Shown here: one piece after another, positions 1 through 7,104 of the stretch
Layout of the letters: the number at the start of each line of letters is the position of its first letter
Position numbering within the stretch: the stretch's first letter is position 1
From: CBDUQP01 sp965369385
GTDB lineage: Bacteria; Planctomycetota; Phycisphaerae; SM23-33
DNA length: 11,387 nt
NCBI GenBank assembly: GCA_965369385.1
Contig: CBDUQP010000112.1
Span: forward strand, 1-11,387
Direction of reading: 5' to 3'
The notes under the pieces: model-generated
What the model saw: the letters and a program-made list of their open reading frames with translations, nothing else
Databases searched by the model: none
What the model was told of the DNA's origin: nothing
Translations under genes and position numbers: made by a program

Positions 1-526
1 CAACCAGAATGAACTTCCTTCCGACTGGTATTGGTTTGTCCCACTGGAGCTTGAATTCGTACATCTGCTGGGTTCGGTTCCAATATTGGAGGTTCGTGTC
101 GGCGTCCAGCATCGACGTGACCTGCCATATCCCCCAGAGTTTTCCTCGCCGGTTGGGATTATTGGCTGCGTATGTGTATATCTCGAAACGGAAATTACCG
201 AAGGCTTTCGTCGGTTCGCGGAATGCGTTGAATGCTTCTACCCGCACATCTATACCGCGAATGCCGCCATCTTCATCGAATGTGCGAGTTCCGGTGAATT
301 GGTGAATATTGAGCGATTTGGGCAGCAGGAGATCGACAGGTTCGGGGATCGGCTGACGATCGAAAGGTTTGCATTCAGAAGCAGATATGTCCGAAACCGT
401 GAGAGCTTCGTTCTTTTCAACGAAAGTTTCGGATGGTTTGGTCGCGCTATTGCATCCGGATAATCCAGTAGCCAGGCAACATATCCAAAGTGCCAGCCCG
501 ATCAATGAGGCGGTAGGTCTTGTCAT
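1..526 (-). CDS. Putative lipoprotein, 3' end outside the window
   Basis: An open minus-strand frame of 175 codons starts at ATG 526-524 and reaches the window edge without a stop, so the C-terminus is missing. The N-terminus is a classic lipoprotein signal: a short basic start (MTRPT), a hydrophobic stretch (about residues 7-21) and the lipobox L-S-G-C with the lipidated cysteine at residue 25. The mature part is soluble and rich in aromatic and charged residues, with segments such as RTFDEDGGIRGIDVRVEAF and KLWGIWQVTSMLDAD. An AGGAGA ribosome site at 533-538 lies 6 nt before the ATG and supports this start. The product is expected to be anchored in a membrane facing the periplasm or outside. 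I do not recognise the family and assign no function. The gene is divergent from the GH127-like gene, sharing a 220-bp intergenic region. Confidence 0.8.
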   Translation of the reverse strand, partial: MTRPTASLIGLALWICCLATGLSGCNSATKPSETFVEKNEALTVSDISASECKPFDRQPIPEPVDLLLPKSLNIHQFTGTRTFDEDGGIRGIDVRVEAFNAFREPTKAFGNFRFEIYTYAANNPNRRGKLWGIWQVTSMLDADTNLQYWNRTQQMYEFKLQWDKPIPVGRKFILV

Positions 527-580
527 GTGTATTCTCCTGGCAGAATCCATTTTGCCACGGCGGCCCAGTTTGCGGAACCC

Positions 581-598
581 CAGAGATTATAAACTCTG
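581..598. repeat. 18-bp palindrome over the lipoprotein -10 box
   Basis: CAGAGATTATAAACTCTG has 5-bp arms (CAGAG/CTCTG) around an inner TTATAA, with one A/A mismatch pair on each side. It covers the whole TATAAT of the lipoprotein promoter candidate, a position typical of a repressor operator. Function is inferred; no regulator is known for it. Confidence 0.4.
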
Positions 599-614
599 TG
601 AATCCATGGAGCAA
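586..614 (-). promoter_or_regulatory. Sigma70-type promoter candidate for the lipoprotein gene
   Basis: On the minus strand a perfect TATAAT (586-591) follows TTGCTC (609-614) with a 17-bp spacer. This would start transcription near 579 and give a leader of roughly 50 nt before the AGGAGA site. The -35 matches the consensus only in its first three bases. Confidence 0.45.
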
Positions 615-678
615 GGAAGCATAATCGCACATTTGTCATACCGAAACAGGGAATTGTGCTTAATGTACGTTGCTTCGC

Positions 679-707
679 TTGACATCTTATAGTGGATGAG
701 ATACTCA
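679..707 (+). promoter_or_regulatory. Promoter candidate for the GH127-like gene
   Basis: A perfect TTGACA (679-684) is followed after 17 bp by TACTCA (702-707), a poor -10. If used, transcription would begin near 714, about 33 nt before the ATG at 747. The good -35 and spacing are offset by the weak -10. Confidence 0.3.
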
Positions 708-746
708 GGAAAGCCCGGCAGTTACCAACACAAATGGAGATGTACC

Positions 747-2594
747 ATGAGAGAATATCTTGCCATTGAACCAGCGCTGAAGAGCTTTCTTAGCCAGGCA
801 GACGAACTTACCGTCAGTAAATGGTTTAACGCAGGCGAATTATCCGATGTCGGCTGGAAAGGGCCCGATCTGACGGGCATGGCTGCCTGGGCGATGCACT
901 ATCTGGTCTGCAACCCCCAGCCGCTACGAGATTACGAGTGCAGATTCCATATCTGGCCTCTGAGCCTGCCACCGGGCACGGGTGATGACGAACATGACGA
1001 TATAGCTCCTGGCGATACCGAGAGCCGTATGGAACTCGAATTTGGGTATATGCGAGAAATGACCGGATTTGACGTGGGGGGAGACGTTGAGGAGCGTATC
1101 AGGGCTCGGCTTCTGTCTTATGTTCGCGATGACGGTTTGGTTTGGTGCAGCCCCCGTGCGGGTTGTGTTCCTGCCGATGGCAACGAGCCTGCAGCATCGC
1201 CGTGGTCCACTGCTATTCTGCTCAGGTCTACTCTTGAGCATTACGTTCGCACGCAGGATGAGCAGTATCTTGAGTTGGCCAACAAACTGGTTGAGGGGCT
1301 GATGTCGCTGGCGAGCAGCTGCGGCAACCTGATGTGGTATGAAGGTGGTATGGCCTGGTGCCGCGACGGCAAATGGCTGGAGGGATGCTCGCTGCATTAT
1401 CCCAGCATACTCGATGCGGTCTGCATGCATTGGCTGGTCACCGGCGACGAGGGCGTGCTGGAGTTCGCCGAGGCGATGGCTGAGGGGATAATGGCCGGCG
1501 TCCAGAAAACACTCAAGACCAACAGGATACTCCCCGACGGAAGTCACCAGAGCCCGAATGTGCACCTCACCATGCGAGCGGTGCTCGGTGTCGCAATGGT
1601 TGGCCAGGCGGCAGATAACGCCAGGTTTATCGAATGGGCCAAGCGTGCATATGAGCACACTGTCGCCAACGGTACTGACTGGGGATGGTATCCCGAGAAT
1701 CTCCACGTTCACGGGCGGTATCGCTCCGAAACATGCGGGACCGGTGACATGGTTGAGCTTGCGATAGTCCTCGCAGAAGCTGGCTACGAAGAGTATTGGG
1801 ACCACGTGGAACGCGCAGTGCGGAACTATCTTCCCATGGCGCAGTTCTTCGTGACGCCCGAGTACGAGAAGCTTTATCGCAGTATTCACGCGGAAAAACC
1901 GGCTGAGGATGTGCAGGCCGCGCTGACCCTGTTACGCAAGTACGAGGGCGGTTTTCTCGCTCGTCAGAACCCCAACGATTGGGTTTTCGGCAAGGAGTGG
2001 GGTGGCTGCGATATGAACATGATGGGGTGCTGCCCTCCGGAAGGTATGCGATCTATCTATTTGGCGTGGAGCAATACAGTTGTTGACACGGGCGACTGCG
2101 TGTATGTGAATATGGCTTTGGATCGCGATGCCCAGGCCGCTACGGTCAGGACGCATTCGCCGCACACTGGCAAGTTGGAAGTGACCGCTGGCAAGGAGGC
2201 TGATTTTCACATTCGCCCGCCGGCGTGGGCGCCGCAGGATCAGGTCGTGGCGAAACACAATGGTAACGTGATCGAGGCGGACTGGTATCGCAACTATGTG
2301 CGGTTCGTGGGAGTGTCCGAAGGTGACACGCTGACTTTGGAATACCCTCAGCCGCAATTCACGCAGCGAGTGGCAGTCGGCGAAGAAGGCAAGGAAAGCG
2401 TATATCAGGCACATTGGATCGGTAACGATGTTGTGGATATTACGCCGCGGGGAGAGCACCTGCCGATATTCACAGGTGCAAGGCAGCCGCTACGCCCGCT
2501 TTCCGATCCGGCAGGCTGGAAAGCCCAGGCAGAAGCCACTGTCAAAACATCAAAGTGCGTCTCGAACGATGAAGATTGGGACCCGAATGTCTGA
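747..2594 (+). CDS. GH127-like beta-L-arabinofuranosidase (DUF1680 family)
   Basis: A 615-residue protein resembling GH127 enzymes, which release L-arabinofuranose from plant glycans, or a related activity. Start at 747 is preferred because GGAGA (736-740) sits 6 nt upstream; an ATG at 696 in the same frame would add 17 residues without such a site. The key signature is the zinc-thiolate centre of the family: E328-T-C330 (in RSETCGTGDMVE) and C428-C429 followed by PPEGMRSIY. This matches the Glu-x-Cys and Cys-Cys ligands of HypBA1, where the first cysteine of the pair is the nucleophile, with similar spacing. The N-terminal two thirds is helical and tryptophan-rich, as expected for an (alpha/alpha)6 barrel. 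From about residue 480 a beta-domain begins (HIRPPAWAP, then YRNYVRFVGVSEGDTLTLEYP). The length is close to the usual 620-660. No signal peptide is visible, so a cytoplasmic location is likely, acting on imported oligosaccharides. Exact substrate is unknown; the GH146 or another DUF1680 branch is possible. Confidence 0.85.
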   Translation: MREYLAIEPALKSFLSQADELTVSKWFNAGELSDVGWKGPDLTGMAAWAMHYLVCNPQPLRDYECRFHIWPLSLPPGTGDDEHDDIAPGDTESRMELEFGYMREMTGFDVGGDVEERIRARLLSYVRDDGLVWCSPRAGCVPADGNEPAASPWSTAILLRSTLEHYVRTQDEQYLELANKLVEGLMSLASSCGNLMWYEGGMAWCRDGKWLEGCSLHYPSILDAVCMHWLVTGDEGVLEFAEAMAEGIMAGVQKTLKTNRILPDGSHQSPNVHLTMRAVLGVAMVGQAADNARFIEWAKRAYEHTVANGTDWGWYPENLHVHGRYRSETCGTGDMVELAIVLAEAGYEEYWDHVERAVRNYLPMAQFFVTPEYEKLYRSIHAEKPAEDVQAALTLLRKYEGGFLARQNPNDWVFGKEWGGCDMNMMGCCPPEGMRSIYLAWSNTVVDTGDCVYVNMALDRDAQAATVRTHSPHTGKLEVTAGKEADFHIRPPAWAPQDQVVAKHNGNVIEADWYRNYVRFVGVSEGDTLTLEYPQPQFTQRVAVGEEGKESVYQAHWIGNDVVDITPRGEHLPIFTGARQPLRPLSDPAGWKAQAEATVKTSKCVSNDEDWDPNV

Positions 2595-2680
2595 AGAATG
2601 CGGCGTGACGATTGCAGTGCCCTGTGAGCGGATTGATCGTCTGGTGGAATTCCCCGCTGAAGCGGTGGATCCGCACCCCG

Positions 2681-2727
2681 CGCCGGCTTCGGGCATCGAA
2701 TGATATCGACGCCCGAAGGCTTCGGCG
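2681..2727. terminator. Hairpin in the convergent gap, possible bidirectional terminator
   Basis: Between the stops of the GH127-like gene (2594) and the response regulator (2741), CTTCGGGC (2687-2694) pairs with GCCCGAAG (2711-2718). An inner TCGA/TCGA pair and outer CGCCG/CGGCG (2681-2685, 2723-2727) extend the stem. CCGAA-GGC-TTCGG (2713-2725) offers a competing small hairpin. There is no clear T-tract on either strand, so intrinsic termination is only likely, not shown. Confidence 0.35.
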
Positions 2728-2740
2728 TGGACGGTATCGA

Positions 2741-3400
2741 TTACTTTGCGTATCGCCAGTTTATGGCATATCGTAGCAGTTCGTCGCTGCCTGCAAGCAT
2801 CAGCTTGAGCTTGATGTGTTCTTTGTGGGTTCCGATTGTCTTGGCACTGAGGCTGAGCTGGTTTGCGATTTCGCTCGTGCCGTAACCGTTTCCGACGAGT
2901 TCGAAGACCTCCAGTTCTCTATCAGTAAGTGTCTGGATTCGCGAGACCAGATTACCATCGGAGTCCATGACCATTCTGCCGGACGTTTTCATGGCTACCT
3001 TGTCGCTGAGGTAGGTTTCTCCGCTCATTATATGCCTGATCGCGACCAGCAGTTCATCGGTGACTTCATCTTTGGTGACGTATCCCTTGGCACCCGCTGC
3101 CAGCGCGCGTTCCATATAGAGCGTCTCTTCGTGCATTGACAGGACAAGGATGGGGATCTGGCGATGCCTTGTGGATAGTTTCTTGATGAGGTCCAAGCCT
3201 GTGGAGTCACCAAGCGTGATATCCATGATGATGATGTCCGGTTCGTGTTGATCTATTCCAACGATAGCGTCGGCGACGCTGCCTGCTTCCGCACAGACGC
3301 ACATATCGGGTTCTTGATTAATTAGTGCCGACAAACCCTTTCTCACAATCGCATGATCGTCCACCACAAAGACCGTCGTAGTCGCAGTACTGTTTTCCAT
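2741..3400 (-). CDS. NarL/LuxR-type response regulator
   Basis: A 219-residue DNA-binding response regulator. Residues about 8-125 form a receiver domain: acidic pair D14-D15, phospho-acceptor D60 (in IIIMDITLGDSTG), S88 (in PILVLSMHEE) and K110 (in GYVTKDEV) are all in place. Residues about 155-215 form a LuxR-type helix-turn-helix (LTDRELEVFELVGNGYGTS, then SLSAKTIGTHKEHIKLKL). The start at 3400 is chosen because AAGGGG (3406-3411) lies 5 nt upstream and the receiver fold begins right after it; the frame stays open upstream for 21 more codons. The kinase gene stops at 3412, only 11 nt before this ATG, and the ribosome site directly follows the kinase stop. The two are therefore almost certainly co-transcribed and perhaps translationally coupled. 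The protein should be phosphorylated by that kinase and then bind target promoters, which cannot be read from here. Confidence 0.93.
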   Translation of the reverse strand: MENSTATTTVFVVDDHAIVRKGLSALINQEPDMCVCAEAGSVADAIVGIDQHEPDIIIMDITLGDSTGLDLIKKLSTRHRQIPILVLSMHEETLYMERALAAGAKGYVTKDEVTDELLVAIRHIMSGETYLSDKVAMKTSGRMVMDSDGNLVSRIQTLTDRELEVFELVGNGYGTSEIANQLSLSAKTIGTHKEHIKLKLMLAGSDELLRYAINWRYAK

Positions 3401-3411
3401 ATGAACCCCTT

Positions 3412-4860
3412 CTATCTTGCACGTTGCCTTTCGTGCGTTGTCTGTATGAGCGGAAAACGACACTCCACGGTCGTTCCCTTACCCCTTACCGGTTTTATAT
3501 TCAATGTGCCGCCGATTGTTTCGGCGCGACGTTTCATTATCGACAACCCCAATCCCGGCCCCCCGATGTTCTCCGACAGGCCTGTGCCATTGTCAGCTAT
3601 CGATAGTGCGGCACATTGGTCAAGTAATGATAGCTGTATACGGATATTCTTTCCGTGGCTGTGCTTCACGGCGTTGTTGATCGCTTCTCTAACGATGAAA
3701 AACAGGTTCGTCGCCGCGGTTGAGTCGGCGACAGGAACAGGCTCGTCGCAATGAAATGTGCAGGATATTCCAAACAGGCGTTCGGTGTCGGCCGCTGTTT
3801 CATGCAATGCTGTCATCAAACCGTCCACACCTATACCGGCAGGGCACAGCCCTCTGGTCAGTGAACGCGTCAACTGCGTGGTACTCTTGGCCAGTTCAAT
3901 AATCTCCGTAGCCGCTTCGGAAACGCTATCGTCTGGCGAGTTGCTGGACCGCTCCAGCGTCTTTGCCAGGCACGCGATGGCGGTGAGATTCTGACCGAGA
4001 GAATCGTGTAGATACTGCCCGATGGTTCGCTGATGACGTTCGTTCATCTCAAGAGTTTCGCGATCTCTGCGGGCCTGCTCGGCTTGTTTGCGGGCGGTGA
4101 TGTCCCTGAATACTACGATTACGCCGGTCATTTCGTCTTCACCGTTACAGATTGGCGAGTATGTGCTTGCTATGGGAATTTCGTTGCCGTCGGCGGTTTC
4201 AAGGATTCCTTCGAAGGCCTCCTCTGAACTGCAATCGTTTCGCAGTGCCTGTCTCAGAGGATTCTTGATTCTCTCTCCCGATGTGCCGGATCGGACTGCG
4301 AACACGTCTTCGATCGGCCTGGACTCAGCCGCTTGGCGAGTGTGTCCAGTAAGCGATTCGGCAGTCGGATTCATGAGAAGTATGTTGCCGTTGGTGTCGG
4401 TGGCGATCACCCCATCGGCCATGCTGTTGAGTGTAGCCCAAAGCCACCTCTCTCGCTCCTGAAGCTGGCGTTCCTTGCTGTGCTTGTAGAGGGCAACTTC
4501 AACTGCCGCCCGCAATTCTCTGTCTTGGAATGGTTTGAGCAGGTATCCGTACGGTTCGCTTGATGTGGCCTCTTCGATTGTGGCCTCGTCGCCGTATGCG
4601 GTGAGGAAGACGACGGGCGTGTGGTAGTCGCGGCGGATTATGTTTCCCGCCTCGATGCCCGACATGTCCCCCTCCAGGCGGATGTCCATCAGTACCAAGT
4701 CTACCTTGGTGCTCTTGCAGGTATTCTTGACGCACTCTATTGCGATTGGACCCGAAGGCACGCATCCGCAGATTCCGTATCCCATCGATGTGAGGCGCAG
4801 ACGGATATCTTCCGCTACAATGCGCTCATTTTCAACGATTAGAATGCAGGCTCGGTCCAT
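3412..4860 (-). CDS. Sensor histidine kinase, REC-PAS-HisKA_3-HATPase
   Basis: A 482-residue cytoplasmic kinase without membrane segments. Domains in order: a receiver (about 4-122) with D59 (VLMDIRLEGDMSGIE), T87 and K109; a short coiled linker (125-140); a PAS domain (about 138-260; MADGVIATDTNGNILLMNPT to VVFRDITARKQ); a HisKA_3 dimerisation domain with H285 in YLHDSLGQNLTA; and an HATPase_c domain with N box REAINNAVKHSH (391-402), DNGTG (423-427) and GGPGLGLSI (433-441). HisKA_3 kinases normally pair with NarL-type regulators, exactly what lies 11 nt downstream. The receiver metal site reads V-E-N-E, so the second acidic position is Asn11. Input may come through receiver phosphorylation and a PAS ligand or redox signal. 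The start at 4860 fits the receiver fold; an ATG at 4920 in frame would add 20 residues of no domain character, and neither start has a strong ribosome site. Confidence 0.9.
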   Translation of the reverse strand: MDRACILIVENERIVAEDIRLRLTSMGYGICGCVPSGPIAIECVKNTCKSTKVDLVLMDIRLEGDMSGIEAGNIIRRDYHTPVVFLTAYGDEATIEEATSSEPYGYLLKPFQDRELRAAVEVALYKHSKERQLQERERWLWATLNSMADGVIATDTNGNILLMNPTAESLTGHTRQAAESRPIEDVFAVRSGTSGERIKNPLRQALRNDCSSEEAFEGILETADGNEIPIASTYSPICNGEDEMTGVIVVFRDITARKQAEQARRDRETLEMNERHQRTIGQYLHDSLGQNLTAIACLAKTLERSSNSPDDSVSEAATEIIELAKSTTQLTRSLTRGLCPAGIGVDGLMTALHETAADTERLFGISCTFHCDEPVPVADSTAATNLFFIVREAINNAVKHSHGKNIRIQLSLLDQCAALSIADNGTGLSENIGGPGLGLSIMKRRAETIGGTLNIKPVRGKGTTVECRFPLIQTTHERQRAR

Positions 4861-4985
4861 GTCTTTAGTCCACTTTTCAGTACAGGTAAAGCTGTGAAAA
4901 GATCGTGCGCGTGGAGTCATTGGCTAAACATAGAGATATCTTGAAGGCTCCACCCCTGATATGTCCGCAGGTGAGTAGCCCGCAA

Positions 4986-5001
4986 TGTACAGTAATGTAC
5001 A
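4986..5001. repeat. Paired TGTACA palindromes, 10-bp period
   Basis: TGTACA (4986-4991) and TGTACA (4996-5001) are separated by 4 bp, so the two 6-bp palindromes lie one helical turn apart. They sit about 125 bp before the kinase start, within its presumed leader. The arrangement resembles a dimeric regulator site, but this is inference only. Confidence 0.35.
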
Positions 5002-5034
5002 TCATTTTGGCTGAGAATGATAGTAGTCTTGAGC

Positions 5035-5061
5035 ATCCATTAATGGATCAATGGATCAATG
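5035..5061. repeat. 14-bp palindrome running into AATGGATC direct repeats
   Basis: ATCCATTAATGGAT (5035-5048) is a perfect palindrome. Its right arm begins a tandem run of AATGGATC (5042-5049 and 5050-5057) followed by AATG. The cluster lies just downstream of the -10 candidate of the kinase operon, where a bound protein could block transcription. It could also simply be slippage of an 8-bp unit. Confidence 0.45.
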
Positions 5062-5072
5062 TGTACTGGTGT

Positions 5073-5102
5073 ATTATACAAGTGACTATCCGAGAATGAG
5101 CA
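5073..5102 (-). promoter_or_regulatory. Promoter candidate for the kinase-regulator operon
   Basis: A perfect minus-strand TATAAT (5073-5078) has only a weak -35 match, TGCTCA (5097-5102), after an 18-bp spacer. The start would be near 5066 and the leader about 200 nt long. The poor -35 suggests either dependence on an activator or a chance match. Confidence 0.3.
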
Positions 5103-5335
5103 GGTGTCTCCGGCGAGCTGAAAGGCTTTCCCTCTTCCCACAACGTCAAAGTGTGTTTGCCACCAAATGGCATGTTATGAATTGGCGACAACTTTGGGCC
5201 TCGTCGGCGTTATATCACATCTGAGAAGATGGATGTTTCGACTGGCGTGTATTGGGATACACTCGGGCCAAATAAACAGAGCGGACATAGGCCTGGGAGT
5301 ATCGGAAGTTTTCAGCCTAACTAGTTTAGAAGGAA

Positions 5336-6754
5336 TTATGAATTCCTGATGACTCTGCGCAGACTGCGGGTTCGGGGGGTGTCCTGCATTGGTCCGAATC
5401 GCTCGAGTTCGGACGAGAGTTGTTGCTTGGCGAGCTGCATGAAGCCCTTGTTCATCCCGTGCACGAACAGCGCCGTTGTCAGGGATCGCGTTTTGTACAG
5501 CGCCTTGAGCGTTCGCTTCCAGACCCATGGCACAGTCGCCGCTATCTGGCGAAGTTCGCTAACAGCCGTGTCCATGTCCTCTCGCGTCATGCCGTCTGGC
5601 GTGTAAACGGTGTCGGTGAAACTGTAACGCTCCCAGTCTTTGGGATAGTCTGTTCGTACGATTTTCTCTTCTTCCATCCATCTTTCATAGAGTCGTGTGC
5701 CCGGTAGAGGGGTCAGATTGGTGATCTGCACGATATCCACTCCCAGTTCCATGGCCTTGGTCATGGTTTCGAACACGGTGTCCTTGTCGTCATTGTCCGC
5801 GCCTATAACAAAACAGCCGAACATGGCTATCCCACCTTTGTGGAATCCGTCGATCAGCTTACCGTAATCACCAGCCAGCTTGCAGTTCAAGCCCTTGTTG
5901 AATTCCTTCAGCGTTACGGGATTAAACGATTCTATGCCCACGAGCATTCCACGGCAGCCGGCTTTGTACGCCAGTTTCAGACCTTCAGGATCGCTGCCCA
6001 TATTGATGCTGGTCTGGCTGAACCAGAGGCGTTTCTTGCCGCGTCGGATAATCTCGTGCAGCAGTTCTTTTGACCACTGCGAATGTTTGGCGGAGATACC
6101 GTAGAAATTGTCATCCACGATGAATACGAACTTCTTGTCGATCGAATTCCATTCATCCACGATTTCATTTATCGGTCGCCGGCGAATCTCCTTGCCGTTG
6201 AACCGCGTAACGCTGCAATATTCGCATCCAACCGGGCATCCGCGTGAAGTCTGGATGCAGGCTACGTTGTACTTCCCGTTGATCGGTGACAGTTGCTGGG
6301 CGGCAGCGCCACGGCCGGCGGGCAAATCCGCGAGCTGTCCTTCGTATTTGGGCTTAAGATTGCCTGCGGCAGCGTCTGCGATGATCTCAGGCCAGATCTC
6401 GTCGCATTCGCCGATCGCCACCGAGTCGAAATGCTGAGCGGCTTCTTCGGGCACTGCTGATGCGTGCGGGCCTCCCATTATGCACGGGATTCCGCGTTTC
6501 CTGCACAGGTCAGCCAGCTCGTACGCTCGCGTAGCAGTGCTGGTGTAGGACGTTATTCCAACCAGGTCGTAGCGCCCGGATGTCAGGAGCGAGTCGGTGT
6601 CGTCAGTACCGAAAATCTCGTCGATTATCTCCACCTGGTGCCCGTCGGGAACCAGCTGTGCCAGTACCTGCAGGCCGAGCTGGGGTATGCGGGTGCCACC
6701 TGTGTGGTACCCCTGACAGTTTCGTGTTACCGGATTCACCAGAGCTATACGCAT
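5336..6754 (-). CDS. Cobalamin-binding-type radical SAM protein
   Basis: A 472-residue class B radical SAM protein. The N-terminal part (about 1-135) is the Rossmann-like B12-binding domain (MRIALVNPV; YDLVGITSY; CIMGGPHASAVPEEA; VAIGECDEIWPEI). The radical SAM core starts at about residue 165 with C173-P-V-G-C177-E-Y-C180, the CxxxCxxC ligands of the 4Fe-4S cluster that cleaves S-adenosylmethionine. Later core strands include FIVDDNFYG, MLVGIESFNP and FGCFVIGAD. The tail from about 345 (LTPLPGTRLYERW) is typical of B12-radical SAM proteins. No DxHxxG motif is seen in the B12 domain, which is common in this class. Likely chemistry is methylation or rearrangement at an unactivated carbon; the substrate cannot be inferred because no biosynthetic partner is nearby. 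The start at 6754 has GAAGG (6763-6767) 8 nt upstream; a GTG at 6790 in frame lacks this support. Confidence 0.88.
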   Translation of the reverse strand: MRIALVNPVTRNCQGYHTGGTRIPQLGLQVLAQLVPDGHQVEIIDEIFGTDDTDSLLTSGRYDLVGITSYTSTATRAYELADLCRKRGIPCIMGGPHASAVPEEAAQHFDSVAIGECDEIWPEIIADAAAGNLKPKYEGQLADLPAGRGAAAQQLSPINGKYNVACIQTSRGCPVGCEYCSVTRFNGKEIRRRPINEIVDEWNSIDKKFVFIVDDNFYGISAKHSQWSKELLHEIIRRGKKRLWFSQTSINMGSDPEGLKLAYKAGCRGMLVGIESFNPVTLKEFNKGLNCKLAGDYGKLIDGFHKGGIAMFGCFVIGADNDDKDTVFETMTKAMELGVDIVQITNLTPLPGTRLYERWMEEEKIVRTDYPKDWERYSFTDTVYTPDGMTREDMDTAVSELRQIAATVPWVWKRTLKALYKTRSLTTALFVHGMNKGFMQLAKQQLSSELERFGPMQDTPRTRSLRRVIRNS

Positions 6755-7104
6755 GTTCTGTGCCTTCAATCTTTTGTGGGCGACTCGCACGCTTGTTGGC
6801 CCAACGTCAGCTGTCTCAACTTAACTGAGCTAGTATCGCCCCTGTGGGGATGTGCCCGCCATTCTACACAATCCGAATCAATAACGCAGGAATAATGCCC
6901 AGAGTATTCGAGCCAACCGCTTACCGGACTGTTCTCTGGGTACATGGCATGGTCTCTTTGGGCGATAACCGTGTTTGCTGGCGATGCGAAGTGTTGCAAA
7001 TCGCGATTTTCGCTCTGTGCAACATGTAGATTTACTAACTACTGTAAGAGAATAGACTTAATGTTCTTCCGCAGAATCTGTGGGTAATTGACGTATCTTC
7101 CCTC
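6755..7104. other. Gene-free region upstream of the radical SAM gene
   Basis: About 350 bp without a supported gene. It contains the leader of the radical SAM gene and the sequence beyond the LacI remnant's stop. A small CCCC-TGT-GGGG hairpin lies near 6839-6849, and a nested palindrome at 6986-7023 is listed separately. No well-spaced promoter pair was found on the minus strand; a lone TAGAAT near 6860 has no good -35. A 77-codon minus-strand frame here shows no family features and is not called. Confidence 0.45.
6986..7023. repeat. Nested inverted repeats around a 12-bp palindrome
   Basis: AAATCGCGATTT (6998-7009) is a perfect palindrome. It lies inside GTTGCA (6993-6998) / TGCAAC (7018-7023) and overlaps GCGAA (6986-6990) / TTCGC (7009-7013). 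It could be an operator, or a hairpin at the end of the minus-strand LacI remnant about 80 nt past its stop; no T-run follows on either strand. Confidence 0.4.

Larger units (their letters stand above)
4861..5335. other. Intergenic region upstream of the kinase operon
   Basis: These 475 bp separate two minus-strand genes and show no convincing coding frame; the short frames here lack ribosome sites and family motifs. Seen inside: a weak hairpin GTGTAT-TGGG-ATACAC (5247-5262), about 75 nt past the radical SAM stop and without a T-run; TGCCA/TGGCA (5158-5172); a -10 candidate for the kinase operon; and a cluster of palindromes and direct repeats at 4984-5061, annotated separately. GGAATT-ATG-AATTCC straddles the radical SAM stop region (5331-5345). 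Confidence 0.5.

Noticed and set aside
924..1889. Long minus-strand open frame (321 codons) opposite the GH127-like gene
   Set aside because: It is antisense to a gene with clear family motifs, has no domain character of its own and no ribosome site; long antisense frames are expected from the codon bias here.
2588..2703. 38-codon plus-strand frame whose ATG overlaps the end of the GH127-like gene
   Set aside because: It could be translationally coupled, but it has no recognisable motif, no ribosome site of its own and ends inside the hairpin region.
4905..5349. Short plus-strand frames in the gap upstream of the kinase
   Set aside because: No ribosome sites or conserved features, and they lie over promoter-like and repeat sequence.
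6766..6999. 77-codon minus-strand frame upstream of the radical SAM gene
   Set aside because: Mixed composition, no ribosome site and no family resemblance.
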